64,000 nt of DNA from an uncultured Alphaproteobacteria bacterium. Lineage in GTDB: Bacteria > Pseudomonadota > Alphaproteobacteria > Paracaedibacterales > CAITNM01. The stretch is taken from NCBI GenBank assembly GCA_903893805.1, contig CAITNM010000030.1, positions 1 to 64,000 of the forward strand. The letters are read 5' to 3'. Positions 28,001 through 36,073 of this stretch are shown here, piece by piece. A program made the position numbers and the translations under genes. Position 1 is the first letter of the stretch. Each line of letters opens with the position of its first letter. Under the pieces are notes generated by a model. The model did no database searches. It was not told the origin of the DNA and worked only from the letters and a program-made list of their open reading frames with translations.

Positions 28001-28178
28001 AGGTGCTTTACCTTTGGCGCTTGCTGCTGGTGCTGGTTCAGAAAGCCGTAGACAGTTGGGTTGGGTTACTGTGGGCGGTATGACGATTGGCACATTATTT
28101 ACTCTGTTTGTTGTTCCTGCTTTTTATAGTTACTTCACTAAAAAGAAGCGTGAAATATTAAAGATTTCTGTTGCATAA
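25077..28178 (+). CDS. RND efflux transporter, inner-membrane pump
   Basis: A 1033-residue HAE1-class resistance-nodulation-division permease with 12 predicted membrane segments in two halves, each with a large periplasmic loop. The proton-relay Asp pair is visible in AIGLVVDDAIVVLE. The C-terminal conserved GLITKHGILMV is present. It exports amphiphilic compounds from the periplasm or inner leaflet using proton motive force. A Gly-rich linker (GSGGGGGSDSG) sits in the second periplasmic loop. Confidence 0.95.
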   Translation: MRISEVCIERPVFAWVMTLILVLLGAVGAYRLPLQAMPTVSNTTITIESSLPGASPEVVETTLTRIIEDAVSSIEGVDQIESISNSEDSKVIVVFRPERKSEDAVNDIRDRLAKNQERMPMEATQPVLTKSRADDKAIITLALTSAALDAGELHDFAKRELEKELEAVGGTARVDILGASDYVMRIYLNPLSLAAYGITVSEVLHQVKKQNIEKPAGKLISKDREYSVTTVASLEKPEEFENMIVATRKDFLVRLRDIGRAEIDSDDRKTKTYFNGKAGISIGIVKQSNANPIDVARGVKVVVDRVKKNLPDNITIHVASDTTTFIERSIHEVYRTLFETTLLVILVVVFFLRSARASIIPLVTIPVSLIGALFLMYLLNFTLNSLTLMAMVLAIGLVVDDAIVVLESVHRNRELGMKPFEAAYKGIREISFAIVAMTLTLVAVYAPVSLASGRIGKFLVEFSITLAGAVLLSGFAALTLSPMMCARLLGDDDHTKKEIPKGKSFSSWDKFKDYFLTDTWMANLENRYERILNMLMPKRSIVALAAIGIACLGYMTYQYLPAETTPSEDQGIIKIEGQAPQSATLAYTERYVQLLDEAINKIPEVERRVITITNPSFEGSIVLKNNTERHRNTEEIAAEIRESIETITGIQVKIDAGSGGGGGSDSGRVVDFVIRANKTFQELQAMSGNLWGELQQSGFFQAIFNDGRGDVADYTVTVLRDKISSLGIEPDTIAETISALIKGKKAEKFKKNNKNYDVMVQVENAARQNPDDITNLFVKANDKDGTLVPLSELVIVNSRSGPVEIRHTNRARSVMLSGVLKPEYSMKDGIKLVETISKDLTTTDYRIDFMNEAKRFLTEGPMMLLVFGLAIAFIYLIMAAQFESWRDPFIIMLSVPLSLTGAVITLAFLEGGSLNLYSNIGLITLIGLITKHGILMVTYANQMRDEDGAGIEDAIIRSCKIRLRPILMTTCAMVLGALPLALAAGAGSESRRQLGWVTVGGMTIGTLFTLFVVPAFYSYFTKKKREILKISVA

Positions 28179-28274
28179 CATTTTGTGTTTTTATCTAAGT
28201 TCTGGGAAAACTAGTGGGAAAAATTTCATTGCCAAGTCATGCTTTTACAGAACTTGCAATGACGAGTAAGCAGT

Positions 28275-29042
28275 TTGCATAACGTTCCTACAATTTTTGA
28301 TAATAGTCTTTTTAAACTCAAAATTAAGCATTTGCACCATGCAGTTATACAGCTTCAAGCTTTGCTGAATGATATTTTGTGGCAACGTTTAGGTTTATTT
28401 TCAAGGAATTTTTCATTACAAGTTCATCATGATTTTACGAAGTGTCTGGCAATAGAAAGTCATATTGAAATTGATCCTGAAGCTTTGCCATTTAAACACC
28501 ATAGCTTTGATCTTGTAGTTAGCGCAGGACCGTTGATGATTACTAATGATATTCCTGGGGTGCTAAAGCAATGGTACGCGACTCTGAATCCCGGTGGAGT
28601 GTTTATGGCATCATTTGTTGGTGAAGATTCGCTAATGGAATTAAAAAATTGTTTTTTAAATGTAGAAGAAGCTCTTAGTCTTCCTCATTATTTGCGGTTT
28701 TTTCCAACTGTTGCCACTAAGGATGCTGGCATGCTTATGCAGCGTGTAGGATTTCATTTGCCAACAGCTGATCGGACGCGTCATGTCTTTCAAGTGGAGT
28801 CATTGTCTGAGTTGTTGAGTATTTTGAGGGCAATGGGTGGCAGTATATTACATAACAAGTCAAATACTGTGCTTACTAAAAAATTTTTAAAAGCGGTTGA
28901 AGAAGAATATTTCAAGCGTTATTCTTCTGAAGGTCAGCTGAATGTGACAATTGATATTGTTTGCATGACAGGTTGGGCAATTGAGCGTTATGCTGAAGAA
29001 CGAATACAACAAGACACACCAAAAACTATAGGATTTTTATGA
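28275..29042 (+). CDS. BioC/NDUFAF5-like methyltransferase with eroded SAM site
   Basis: 255 residues resembling the NDUFAF5/BioC group: PTIFDNSLFKLK at the start, ALPFKHHSFDLVVS and LNPGGVFMASFVGEDSL in the core. The glycine-rich SAM-binding motif I expected around residues 45-65 (DLGCGxG) is missing or very short, so activity is doubtful. The only available start is TTG at 28275, since a stop precedes it. NDUFAF5 modifies NDUFS7, the NuoB homologue, in complex I assembly; nuoB occurs at 40606. Its stop overlaps the M16 peptidase start. Confidence 0.65.
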   Translation: MHNVPTIFDNSLFKLKIKHLHHAVIQLQALLNDILWQRLGLFSRNFSLQVHHDFTKCLAIESHIEIDPEALPFKHHSFDLVVSAGPLMITNDIPGVLKQWYATLNPGGVFMASFVGEDSLMELKNCFLNVEEALSLPHYLRFFPTVATKDAGMLMQRVGFHLPTADRTRHVFQVESLSELLSILRAMGGSILHNKSNTVLTKKFLKAVEEEYFKRYSSEGQLNVTIDIVCMTGWAIERYAEERIQQDTPKTIGFL

Positions 29043-30295
29043 TAAGAACTACGACACTTGCAAATGGTCTAAGAATTGCCACCGATACGATAGATCATGT
29101 GGAGACAGTAGCGCTTGGGGTGTGGTTGAATATTGGTACTCGTCATGAGAAAAAATCAGAGAACGGCATTGCGCATATGCTGGAACACATGGCGTTTAAA
29201 GGTACGGCAAATCGTACAGCCCTAGATATATCAAAAGCGATTGAAGATGTGGGTGGATATATGAATGCTTACACGTCTCGTGAAATGACAGCGTATTACG
29301 TTCGAGTTTTGCGTAAAGATGTTGAGCTTGCTGTGGATATTTTATCGGATATTTTGCAAAATTCTACTTTTGACGAAGCTGAATTTGTTCGTGAACAAGG
29401 GGTTGTTTTGCAAGAAACTGGACGTTCAAATGATACGCCAGATGATGTCGTTTTTGATCATTTTCAAAGTGTCTGTTTTGGTGATCATCCTATGGGATGG
29501 GCAACTTTGGGGACAGAAGACATAATAAAATCACTTACACCAAATGCTGTAAAAGCATATATGGATCGTCATTATGGCGTTAAAAATATGGTGTTTTCTG
29601 CAGCGGGACGGGTTGATCATGATGAGCTATGTGGGCTTGTTGATAAATATTTTACTAATGTTTGTGATAAGGGTGATCAAACACCTTTGCCTGCTGGATA
29701 TGTTGGTGGAGATTTTAGGCAAACAAAAGATCTAGAACAGGTTCATGTTGTACTTGGATTACCCACAGTTAATATGTTTCATCCTGCATACTATGATTAT
29801 ATGATTTTGGCATCGGTTTTAGGTGGTGGCATGGCGTCTCGTCTCTTTCATGAAATTCGTGAAAAACGAGGGCTTGTTTATACAATCTCAGCAGATCAAT
29901 ATAGTTACACTGATGCGGGTATGTTGACGGTATACGCCGGAACTGGCCCAAAGGAAGTTGCTGAATTACTACCAGTTGTGTGTGCTGAGCTTAAAAAGGC
30001 TGCAAGCACAATTACTGAAGAAGAAGTGAATCGTTCAATAAATCAAATGCAGGCAGGGCTTTTGATGGGGCTTGAAAGTACGTCGCACCGTTGTGAGCGT
30101 TTAGCTAAACAGATGCACTTATTTGGTCGTGTAATTCCTATGGAAGAGGTTCTTGAAAAGTTAGGTCGCGTTAATGTGAAAAGTGTTCAAGCTGCATGTC
30201 AAACGGTATTAACAGGCAGGCCAACTCTTACAACACTTGGGTTGGTTGAACATGTTATGGTCTATGATGACTTGGTTGCAGACTTAGCTGCATAG
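29039..30295 (+). CDS. M16 family zinc metallopeptidase (processing-peptidase-like)
   Basis: A 418-residue protein with the inverted zinc motif HMLEHMAFKG (HxxEH) near residue 46 and the downstream Glu in a helix about 75 residues later (EFVREQGVVLQETGR region). The C-terminal half is the second, inactive M16 domain (RLFHEIREKRGLVYTISA). It is the alphaproteobacterial relative of the mitochondrial processing peptidase beta subunit and probably acts on peptides or presequences. It is translationally coupled to the methyltransferase upstream. Confidence 0.92.
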   Translation: MIRTTTLANGLRIATDTIDHVETVALGVWLNIGTRHEKKSENGIAHMLEHMAFKGTANRTALDISKAIEDVGGYMNAYTSREMTAYYVRVLRKDVELAVDILSDILQNSTFDEAEFVREQGVVLQETGRSNDTPDDVVFDHFQSVCFGDHPMGWATLGTEDIIKSLTPNAVKAYMDRHYGVKNMVFSAAGRVDHDELCGLVDKYFTNVCDKGDQTPLPAGYVGGDFRQTKDLEQVHVVLGLPTVNMFHPAYYDYMILASVLGGGMASRLFHEIREKRGLVYTISADQYSYTDAGMLTVYAGTGPKEVAELLPVVCAELKKAASTITEEEVNRSINQMQAGLLMGLESTSHRCERLAKQMHLFGRVIPMEEVLEKLGRVNVKSVQAACQTVLTGRPTLTTLGLVEHVMVYDDLVADLAA

Positions 30296-30296
30296 T

Positions 30297-30635
30297 TTAA
30301 GCTTTTGTGTACGCACGAATAGCTTTGACATGGTGTCGTCCATGGGTCATTTGGTTTTTAATTTCAATAAGTTCTTTTTCAGCACTGCTAAACTTATTTT
30401 GCACGAAAGTTTTTAATTCTTTCAAAGAAGGTGTGACTACATTCTGGTCATTTATTGGTAGCATTTGGCAGTGCTCTAACAATTTTTGTAAATCTGTTTC
30501 GACCTCATTGAAGTGCGCTTCAGTTAAGGCTAAGACTTCATTTCTGTCTTCCATGGTTCTAATGCTCTCATTTGGCCATCTATCCATTTTTTGTTGAAGG
30601 GTTTTGATTTGTTGTTGAATGGTATCAATAGTCAT
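30297..30635 (-). CDS. Small coiled-coil protein of the T6SS locus, unknown function
   Basis: 112 residues, highly helical and charged, with probable coiled coil at 5-20 and 35-55 (TIQQQIKTLQQKMDRW; LTEAHFNEVETDLQKLLEH). It has no signal peptide and no recognisable domain. It starts 14 bases after tssE on the minus strand, so it is probably part of the T6SS operon and may be an accessory or assembly protein. It ends one base from the convergent M16 stop. Confidence 0.5.
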   Translation of the reverse strand: MTIDTIQQQIKTLQQKMDRWPNESIRTMEDRNEVLALTEAHFNEVETDLQKLLEHCQMLPINDQNVVTPSLKELKTFVQNKFSSAEKELIEIKNQMTHGRHHVKAIRAYTKA

Positions 30636-30649
30636 ATTTTTCCTTATTG

Positions 30650-31164
30650 TTAGCTGATGTTGTTAATTTCTATACCGAAAGCAACGGGTTGTTGGAATTC
30701 TTTCATGACGACCTGGCCACGTATGCTTACATATAAACGCTGACTTTGCCCATCGAAATGGTCAAGAGAAACGCTTATTTTTTTCAGTCGAGGTTCGAAA
30801 TAGCTGATGGCTTTTTCAAAAAGGCTGCTTATGCGTGCCCACTGGGTTTTATCAGCGGGATCTATTGATGTAAAATCAGGAATGCCATACATCCATGGCA
30901 GGCCTAAACCATAGTCTTGGTCGTGATAGCGGCTATAAATAAGCGTGTGTTTAATAAACGAGAAACTTCATTGACGATAGATTCTAATACTTGGGCGCGA
31001 TTAAGGATGACTCGTTTGGGATGTTCTCTCTGTGCTTCTGGTGTATCATCAACTAACCTATCAAAAAGTGGAGATTTACTCCCTTTTTTTGGTTTTGGTT
31101 CAGGTTTGTTAAGAAATGCGCTAGTGCTTGTATTTTTTTTAAGCGACTTTGCTGAAGTGCCCAT
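30650..31164 (-). pseudogene. tssE: TssE baseplate protein (gp25-like), frameshifted
   Basis: Two overlapping-frame pieces together give one TssE. The first (31164 to about 30930) reads SPLFDRLVDD then VNEVSRLLNTR, the usual N-terminal half. After LLNTR it drifts into an out-of-frame tail and stops. A -1 shift near the ATTTAT run restores IYSRYHDQDYGLGLPWMYG, continuing into GIPDFTSID and the gp25 fold ending FGIEINNIS. A single base change or sequencing error would explain it; no classical X-XXY-YYZ slippery heptamer is seen. TssE is the baseplate component homologous to phage T4 gp25. Confidence 0.75.
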
Positions 31165-31241
31165 TTGTAGAATGAATTAAGCCAATGCTTCTATTATGTA
31201 GTTCTATTGGCTATAAAATCAAATTTTTTAAAAATGTTACC

Positions 31242-31811
31242 TTATTTACTAGTATTTGTAACGAAATCAACAACGTAAACTTTTTGTCCAGCTGCTTTTT
31301 CATCCTTGTAATCAAATCGTGTAATTTCAATTTTTTTTGCTTTAAAACGAATTGTAATAGAAGGAGTAACAGCTGTTTGAATGAAAAAAAACGTGCTGAC
31401 AATTTGTGCTTTTTCAAATTTAAATGTTTCAATTTTAACGCTGTGTCCACCAATATTTCCAGTTTTTGTAAAGGTAATATCGACCATTTGTCCGTTTGCA
31501 ATAGTTTCAACAGCTGTAATATCAACATCACTGCAAGGTAGTGTGAATTCTATTTCATCCATTCCAAGAGTAGCAGATGAATTTGTAGCTGAATTGGAAA
31601 CGTCTCCGCTTTCTTTTCTCCAAACGTTCATCTTTAGGCCATGGATAACAGCACATTCTAAATAACCAGTAACACTACTGCTAGTTATTGCTTTACCTTG
31701 GTACTTAATTTCTGCAAATAAGTCCGCCGATGAAGCTTGTGATTCATCACGTCCCGCAGCATTGCTTACGATCGTAGCTTTTTGATCTATATTCATAATT
31801 GATATCGACAT
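31242..31811 (-). CDS. tssD: Hcp-like T6SS tube protein
   Basis: A 189-residue, beta-rich protein without a signal peptide. ADLFAEIKYQGKAI near the N-terminus, the VKIETFKFEKAQI and ITIRFKAKKIEITRF strands, and a C-terminal VYVVDFVTN fit Hcp, which forms hexameric rings stacked into the inner tube of the T6SS. Position supports this: 11 bases downstream of the sheath gene and upstream of tssE. Sequence similarity by eye is moderate, so the call leans on context. Confidence 0.7.
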   Translation of the reverse strand: MSISIMNIDQKATIVSNAAGRDESQASSADLFAEIKYQGKAITSSSVTGYLECAVIHGLKMNVWRKESGDVSNSATNSSATLGMDEIEFTLPCSDVDITAVETIANGQMVDITFTKTGNIGGHSVKIETFKFEKAQIVSTFFFIQTAVTPSITIRFKAKKIEITRFDYKDEKAAGQKVYVVDFVTNTSK

Positions 31812-31822
31812 ATTTTATCTCC

Positions 31823-33751
31823 TTACGCGGGTGGTGCTGGTAATTTTGCGACCAGGCGAATAGAAACTGCCAGATCTTCAAGTTGAAAGTGTGGCCTGAT
31901 ATATGCAACTGATGTATATGAACCAGGTTGTCCAGGAACTTCAAATACATCAATTCTTGCTTCACGAAGTGGATATTTTGCCTTAACTTCTTGAGGAGCT
32001 CCGTCGTTTAACAATACATATTGTGCAATCCATGTGTTTAAATAATGAGAAACATTATCTTTTGTCATGAAGCTACCGACTTTGTCACGCATAATAACTT
32101 TGATGTAATGAGCAAACCGTGAAGCGGCTAATATGTATGGAAGCCTTGCAGAAAGGTTCGCATTTGCTGTGGCATCATCAAGATTATATTTCTTTGGCTT
32201 TTGCGAAGTTTGTCCACCAAAGAACGCTGCGTAGTCAGTTCCTTTACAGTGACATAAAGAAATAAATCCGTTGTCACTTAGTTCTTTTTCACGACGATCA
32301 GTGATACTAACCTCTGTAGGACACTTAAGAGCAATATCCCCATCCGGCGTTTTGAATGTGTAAGGAGGCAATCCTTCGACAATACCACCGCCTTCAACGC
32401 CACGGATAGCTGCTGTCCAGCGATATAGACTAAACGCATTACACATACGCTCAGCTAGTGCGAATGCAGCATTACCCCAGCAAAAAAGGTTGCTCTCAGC
32501 CATGCCAACATCTTCCTTGAAGTTTAAGCCTTCAACAGGAGATGTGTCAGGACCATAAGGTAGGCGCATTAGAACGCGTGGTAATACTAAGCTCACATAA
32601 CGAGAATCAGGCGCACTTCTGAAGCTGTGCCATTTTACTAACTCTAGGCTGTCCATTACTTTGCTTAGATCTCTTGGAACGCCTAAGTGCTCAAAGCTGT
32701 CTAAGTCAAAAAGCATAGGATGCGCGGCGCTTATGAATGGAGCATGTGCAGCTGCTGCAACGCCTGAAATTTTTTCAAGCAAGTCCATATCCATAGGGGA
32801 TCTGCCAAATTCGAAATCACCAACCAAACAAGAGTATGGATGACCACCAAAGGTTCCATATTCTTCTTCATAAACTTTTTTAAATAGTTGACTTTGATCA
32901 AATTCGACTGCCTTATCTAGGTCGTTTTGCAATTCTTGACGAGAGATATTCATTAGCCTTAATTTTAAGTGTTCGCCTGTTTCAGCTTTGTACACTAGGT
33001 ATGATAATCCTCTCCAGGAACCCTCTAATTTTAGGAAATCTGGGTGATGCATAATCTCATTAAGTTGACTTGCTAAAAGACCATCAATGCGATCCATGTG
33101 ATATGCTAGATAATGTCCAGGTAGTTTTGGTTCATTTTCGTCAGGTGTTGCAACCTGAGTTAAAAATTCTTTTAAAATATTTAAAACTATTGGTTTTTGT
33201 GATTCATCTCGAACCATTTTGCCTTCGTTAAGCATTTTATCAAGATCAGCACCGGAGCCGGCTGTAATTTGGTCAGCTAATGCTTTTTGTTTCGCAGCGT
33301 CAGCCATTAAACCTGAAAGCATTGCGGCAAGTGCATCATTACCATCAAGCTTATTCATTAAGTCTTTTAAATGGCAGCGAGAATCATATAATTTGCTTAA
33401 ATCATCAACTCTTTTAACAATGTTTAGTGGTTCAAAATCTTCTATGGAAGCAAAAAATAGCTCAAGTGAGGTTTCAGTTTTATCTGTTCCCAGTTTGTAA
33501 GGTACAGTGATTGTCAAACGTGGCTTAATAGATTCGAGAACTTCAGGAAAATTGTCGCGATCGATTTCTACGAATTTCCTCTCTTTTAATGGAGGAAGAG
33601 GATCAACTAAGTGACCCGACAAATCTGCAAGAATACCAACTACAAAAGGTAATTCTTTCATTTCGATAGCATCACCTATTTCCACATCATAGGTAATTTG
33701 GACGCGTGGTGGGCGCACCCGGTCGAGCTTATGCTGAATACTTTCGACCAT
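31823..33751 (-). CDS. tssBC: Fused T6SS sheath protein TssB-TssC
   Basis: One open frame of 642 residues contains both contractile sheath subunits. Residues 12-150 are TssB (RPPRVQITYDVE, LPFVVGILADLSG, then the C-terminal HLKDLMNKLDGNDAL). After a short Ala/Lys/Asp-rich linker (about 150-170) the TssC part runs to the end: HHPDFLKLEGSWRGL, AAIRGVEGGGIVEGLP, CHCKGTDYAAFFGGQ, SRFAHYIKVIMRDKVGSFM and YPLREARIDVFEVPG. These are normally separate genes of about 165 and 490 codons. The ATG follows GAGGAAG. A CtrA-like box lies 76 bases upstream. Confidence 0.93.
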   Translation of the reverse strand: MVESIQHKLDRVRPPRVQITYDVEIGDAIEMKELPFVVGILADLSGHLVDPLPPLKERKFVEIDRDNFPEVLESIKPRLTITVPYKLGTDKTETSLELFFASIEDFEPLNIVKRVDDLSKLYDSRCHLKDLMNKLDGNDALAAMLSGLMADAAKQKALADQITAGSGADLDKMLNEGKMVRDESQKPIVLNILKEFLTQVATPDENEPKLPGHYLAYHMDRIDGLLASQLNEIMHHPDFLKLEGSWRGLSYLVYKAETGEHLKLRLMNISRQELQNDLDKAVEFDQSQLFKKVYEEEYGTFGGHPYSCLVGDFEFGRSPMDMDLLEKISGVAAAAHAPFISAAHPMLFDLDSFEHLGVPRDLSKVMDSLELVKWHSFRSAPDSRYVSLVLPRVLMRLPYGPDTSPVEGLNFKEDVGMAESNLFCWGNAAFALAERMCNAFSLYRWTAAIRGVEGGGIVEGLPPYTFKTPDGDIALKCPTEVSITDRREKELSDNGFISLCHCKGTDYAAFFGGQTSQKPKKYNLDDATANANLSARLPYILAASRFAHYIKVIMRDKVGSFMTKDNVSHYLNTWIAQYVLLNDGAPQEVKAKYPLREARIDVFEVPGQPGSYTSVAYIRPHFQLEDLAVSIRLVAKLPAPPA

Positions 33752-33827
33752 AATTTCTTCCTCATTTACATATTGCTATGGGTGCAATTCACCCAATGAT
33801 CCTTATACTCATTAAATCGAAGCTTTA

Positions 33828-33842
33828 TTAAAATTTCGTTAA
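33828..33842 (-). promoter_or_regulatory. CtrA-like box upstream of the T6SS operon
   Basis: Read on the minus strand it is TTAA-CGAAATT-TTAA, an exact TTAA-N7-TTAA match, 76 bases before the tssBC ATG. A TATAAG sequence further downstream could serve as a -10 element. It is also about 110 bases from the divergent ELM1 gene. Confidence 0.4.
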
Positions 33843-33951
33843 AATTTACATTTACTTTCTAATGGATCATTTTTTCCTTATGCTGGACGAAGACTGTGTT
33901 TGGCCTTATGGTTGAATTACTGAGGATTTTCAATAAAAAAAATAAATAAAA

Positions 33952-34911
33952 ATGAAGAAAAAATATATTTGTTGGGTATGTGTGGATGCTTTTAAGGTCG
34001 GCACCTGGAAGCAAGCTGAAGCATTAGCATTAAAATGGGTTAGTGAATATGAAAAAAAACCAATCCAGTTGCCTGTTTGGTGTCGTTGGATGCCATCTAG
34101 AGTATTTGTAAAACTACCTGATTTCTTAAAAAATATGGCAGTGAGAAGTTTAAATGGTCCTGTACCAGATATTATTATCGCGGCAGGTCGTCAGGCAGTA
34201 CTTGTGGCAATTGCTTTAAGGCATAGGGCAAAAACAGTTGTGTTAATGAAACCTGAAATATCTCCCCATTATTTTAATGCAGTTGTGGCACCTCTCCATG
34301 ATCAGTTAGAGGGAGGAAACGTTATTTGTACCCAAGGAGCAATTCATGGAATTCAGCCGGAAAAGCTTATTTTTCCAGGTGATTTAGAGAAATATGCTCA
34401 ACCTAGAGTTGGGGTGCTGTTAGGCGGAAACAGTGTTCATGGTGAATATAAAGATGAATTAGCCATAAAAATGGCCAATGATTTACGGGACTTAGTAGTT
34501 TCAAACACTTCTTTAATTGGAGCCAGCCTTATTATTACTCCATCGCGTCGCACACCCCTTAAATGGTTGGAAATTTTTGAACGAAATCTTGAAGGGATAT
34601 CTTATTGGATTTGGGATCAGAAGACTGAAAATCCTTACCCACATTTATTAAATGGAGTTGATGTTATTGTTGTATGCGAAGATTCTATTAGTATGGCCAG
34701 CGAAGCGTGTATTATGGGAAAGCCTGTATTGATTTATTCAACAGGGATTACCAAACAAAAATTTAAACGATTTTATCAGCAGTTATTTGCACAGTCTTAT
34801 GCGCAACCATTCACGATCAATGCAAAACTTAACAAGTCGCCAGTTTTGAAAGAACTCGATAGAGTTATTGAGCAGCTTAATGAAATGAAAATTTTGCCGA
34901 CTAAATCCTGA
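33952..34911 (+). CDS. ELM1 family glycosyltransferase-like protein
   Basis: A 319-residue member of the ELM1/DUF1022 family, named after the plant mitochondrial fission factor and common in alphaproteobacteria. PDIIIAAGRQA, VLLGGNSVHGEY, ITPSRRTP and EDSISMASEACIMGKPV are characteristic and suggest a two-domain Rossmann, GT-B-like fold. The biochemical role in bacteria is unknown; a glycosyltransferase-type activity is a common guess. It heads a plus-strand run with mscS and the DUF3501 gene and is divergent from the T6SS operon. Confidence 0.85.
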   Translation: MKKKYICWVCVDAFKVGTWKQAEALALKWVSEYEKKPIQLPVWCRWMPSRVFVKLPDFLKNMAVRSLNGPVPDIIIAAGRQAVLVAIALRHRAKTVVLMKPEISPHYFNAVVAPLHDQLEGGNVICTQGAIHGIQPEKLIFPGDLEKYAQPRVGVLLGGNSVHGEYKDELAIKMANDLRDLVVSNTSLIGASLIITPSRRTPLKWLEIFERNLEGISYWIWDQKTENPYPHLLNGVDVIVVCEDSISMASEACIMGKPVLIYSTGITKQKFKRFYQQLFAQSYAQPFTINAKLNKSPVLKELDRVIEQLNEMKILPTKS

Positions 34912-34972
34912 TATTGGTAAACCTTGAAATATCCAGTACAATCACCTAGCTCTTTATTTTTTAAAATATGAT

Positions 34973-36055
34973 ATGTGGAAGTTTTTAATTTGTATTGGGT
35001 TAACCTGTCTGTACGCGGCTCAAAAGAGTGAAAATACAGCATCGATAAGTGGTTCTTATCAAAAAGGCACAGTTGCCCATAGTAAATCCCCTTCTATCAC
35101 AGCGAATCCAGATTATGTGAAAACTAAAAACGGGCAAAAGCTTATAACTGATGTAGATATAGATGATGTGGTTGCTCAAAAATTTGTAAGCAATTATAAA
35201 ATTAAAGACTTACAAAATTTGTGGAAAGTTGAAAGCCTTGTAAGCATAGGACTGCTGCTCAGTCGCCTTGGCGTTATTTTAATAATATTTGCTATTATGT
35301 GGAAGGTGACTAACCGCTTTACCAACCGCTTTGTTAGTTCTGTAGTAAAGAGTGCCTATAAGTCTGAAAAATACACAGATGCAGAAGCTTTGGCCAATAC
35401 GGCCGGTCCTATTTTAAATTCGATTCTCCATTGGGTTTTGATATGTATTACGTTACTGATTGTGCTTGCTGAAATTGGTGTTGATATTATGCCAATTATC
35501 TATAGCTTCGGCGTTTTAGGTTTGGCTATTTCAATTGGCGCACAAACTTTAGTAAAAGATCTTATCTCAGGGGTTCTGACCCTATTTGAAGGTATTGTTT
35601 CTGTTGGTGAGATTGTTGAAATAAATGGAAATATCGGGACAATCGAGGGAATGTCACTTAGGTCCATTGAGTTTCGTCATGGTAATGGAACAATGCAGGT
35701 AGTATCGTTTTCTGAAATTAGTAGTTTAATCAACTTGTCTCGTGATTATTCAATATGCAGCATTGTGGTTCCTGTTAGCCATGAAGCTGATATAGAAAAA
35801 GTTGAGGAAATCTACATTGATGTTTTTAAAAATTTGAAAAAAAATGATGAATGGAAAGATGAAATCATTAGCGATATTGAAGTTAAAGGGATCTTTTCTA
35901 TCACCGAAACGGCTGTTTACATCAAGGCGTCTATGCGCATAAAACCTGACCCTTATGACCTTTTTGGTCAAGAGTTTCGTAAACAGCTTTTTATGAAAAT
36001 GAAAGAACACAAGATTCCAGCTCCAAAATTTGCTAATGTGATGCTCGAGAATTAA
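34973..36055 (+). CDS. MscS-family mechanosensitive channel
   Basis: A 360-residue protein with an apparent signal peptide (MWKFLICIGLTCLYAA), a periplasmic segment, three membrane helices and a C-terminal cytoplasmic vestibule. The pore helix and gate lie in VLGLAISIGAQTLVKDLISGVLTLFEG, followed by the beta domain (VGEIVEINGNIGTIEGMSLRSIEFR). It releases ions and solutes under hypo-osmotic stress. It is one of several genes on this strand after the ELM1 gene. Confidence 0.92.
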   Translation: MWKFLICIGLTCLYAAQKSENTASISGSYQKGTVAHSKSPSITANPDYVKTKNGQKLITDVDIDDVVAQKFVSNYKIKDLQNLWKVESLVSIGLLLSRLGVILIIFAIMWKVTNRFTNRFVSSVVKSAYKSEKYTDAEALANTAGPILNSILHWVLICITLLIVLAEIGVDIMPIIYSFGVLGLAISIGAQTLVKDLISGVLTLFEGIVSVGEIVEINGNIGTIEGMSLRSIEFRHGNGTMQVVSFSEISSLINLSRDYSICSIVVPVSHEADIEKVEEIYIDVFKNLKKNDEWKDEIISDIEVKGIFSITETAVYIKASMRIKPDPYDLFGQEFRKQLFMKMKEHKIPAPKFANVMLEN

Positions 36056-36073
36056 AAGTTAGGATTTTTAGTT

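Noticed and set aside
30925-30950. Programmed -1 frameshift signal in tssE
   Set aside because: No X-XXY-YYZ heptamer is visible where the frames must switch and I see no obvious downstream structure, so I call a plain frameshift.
31185-31541. Overlapping Leu/Asn/Phe-rich frames opposite and beside the hcp gene
   Set aside because: Low-complexity translations in antisense or shifted frames of hcp; no ribosome-binding site or family.
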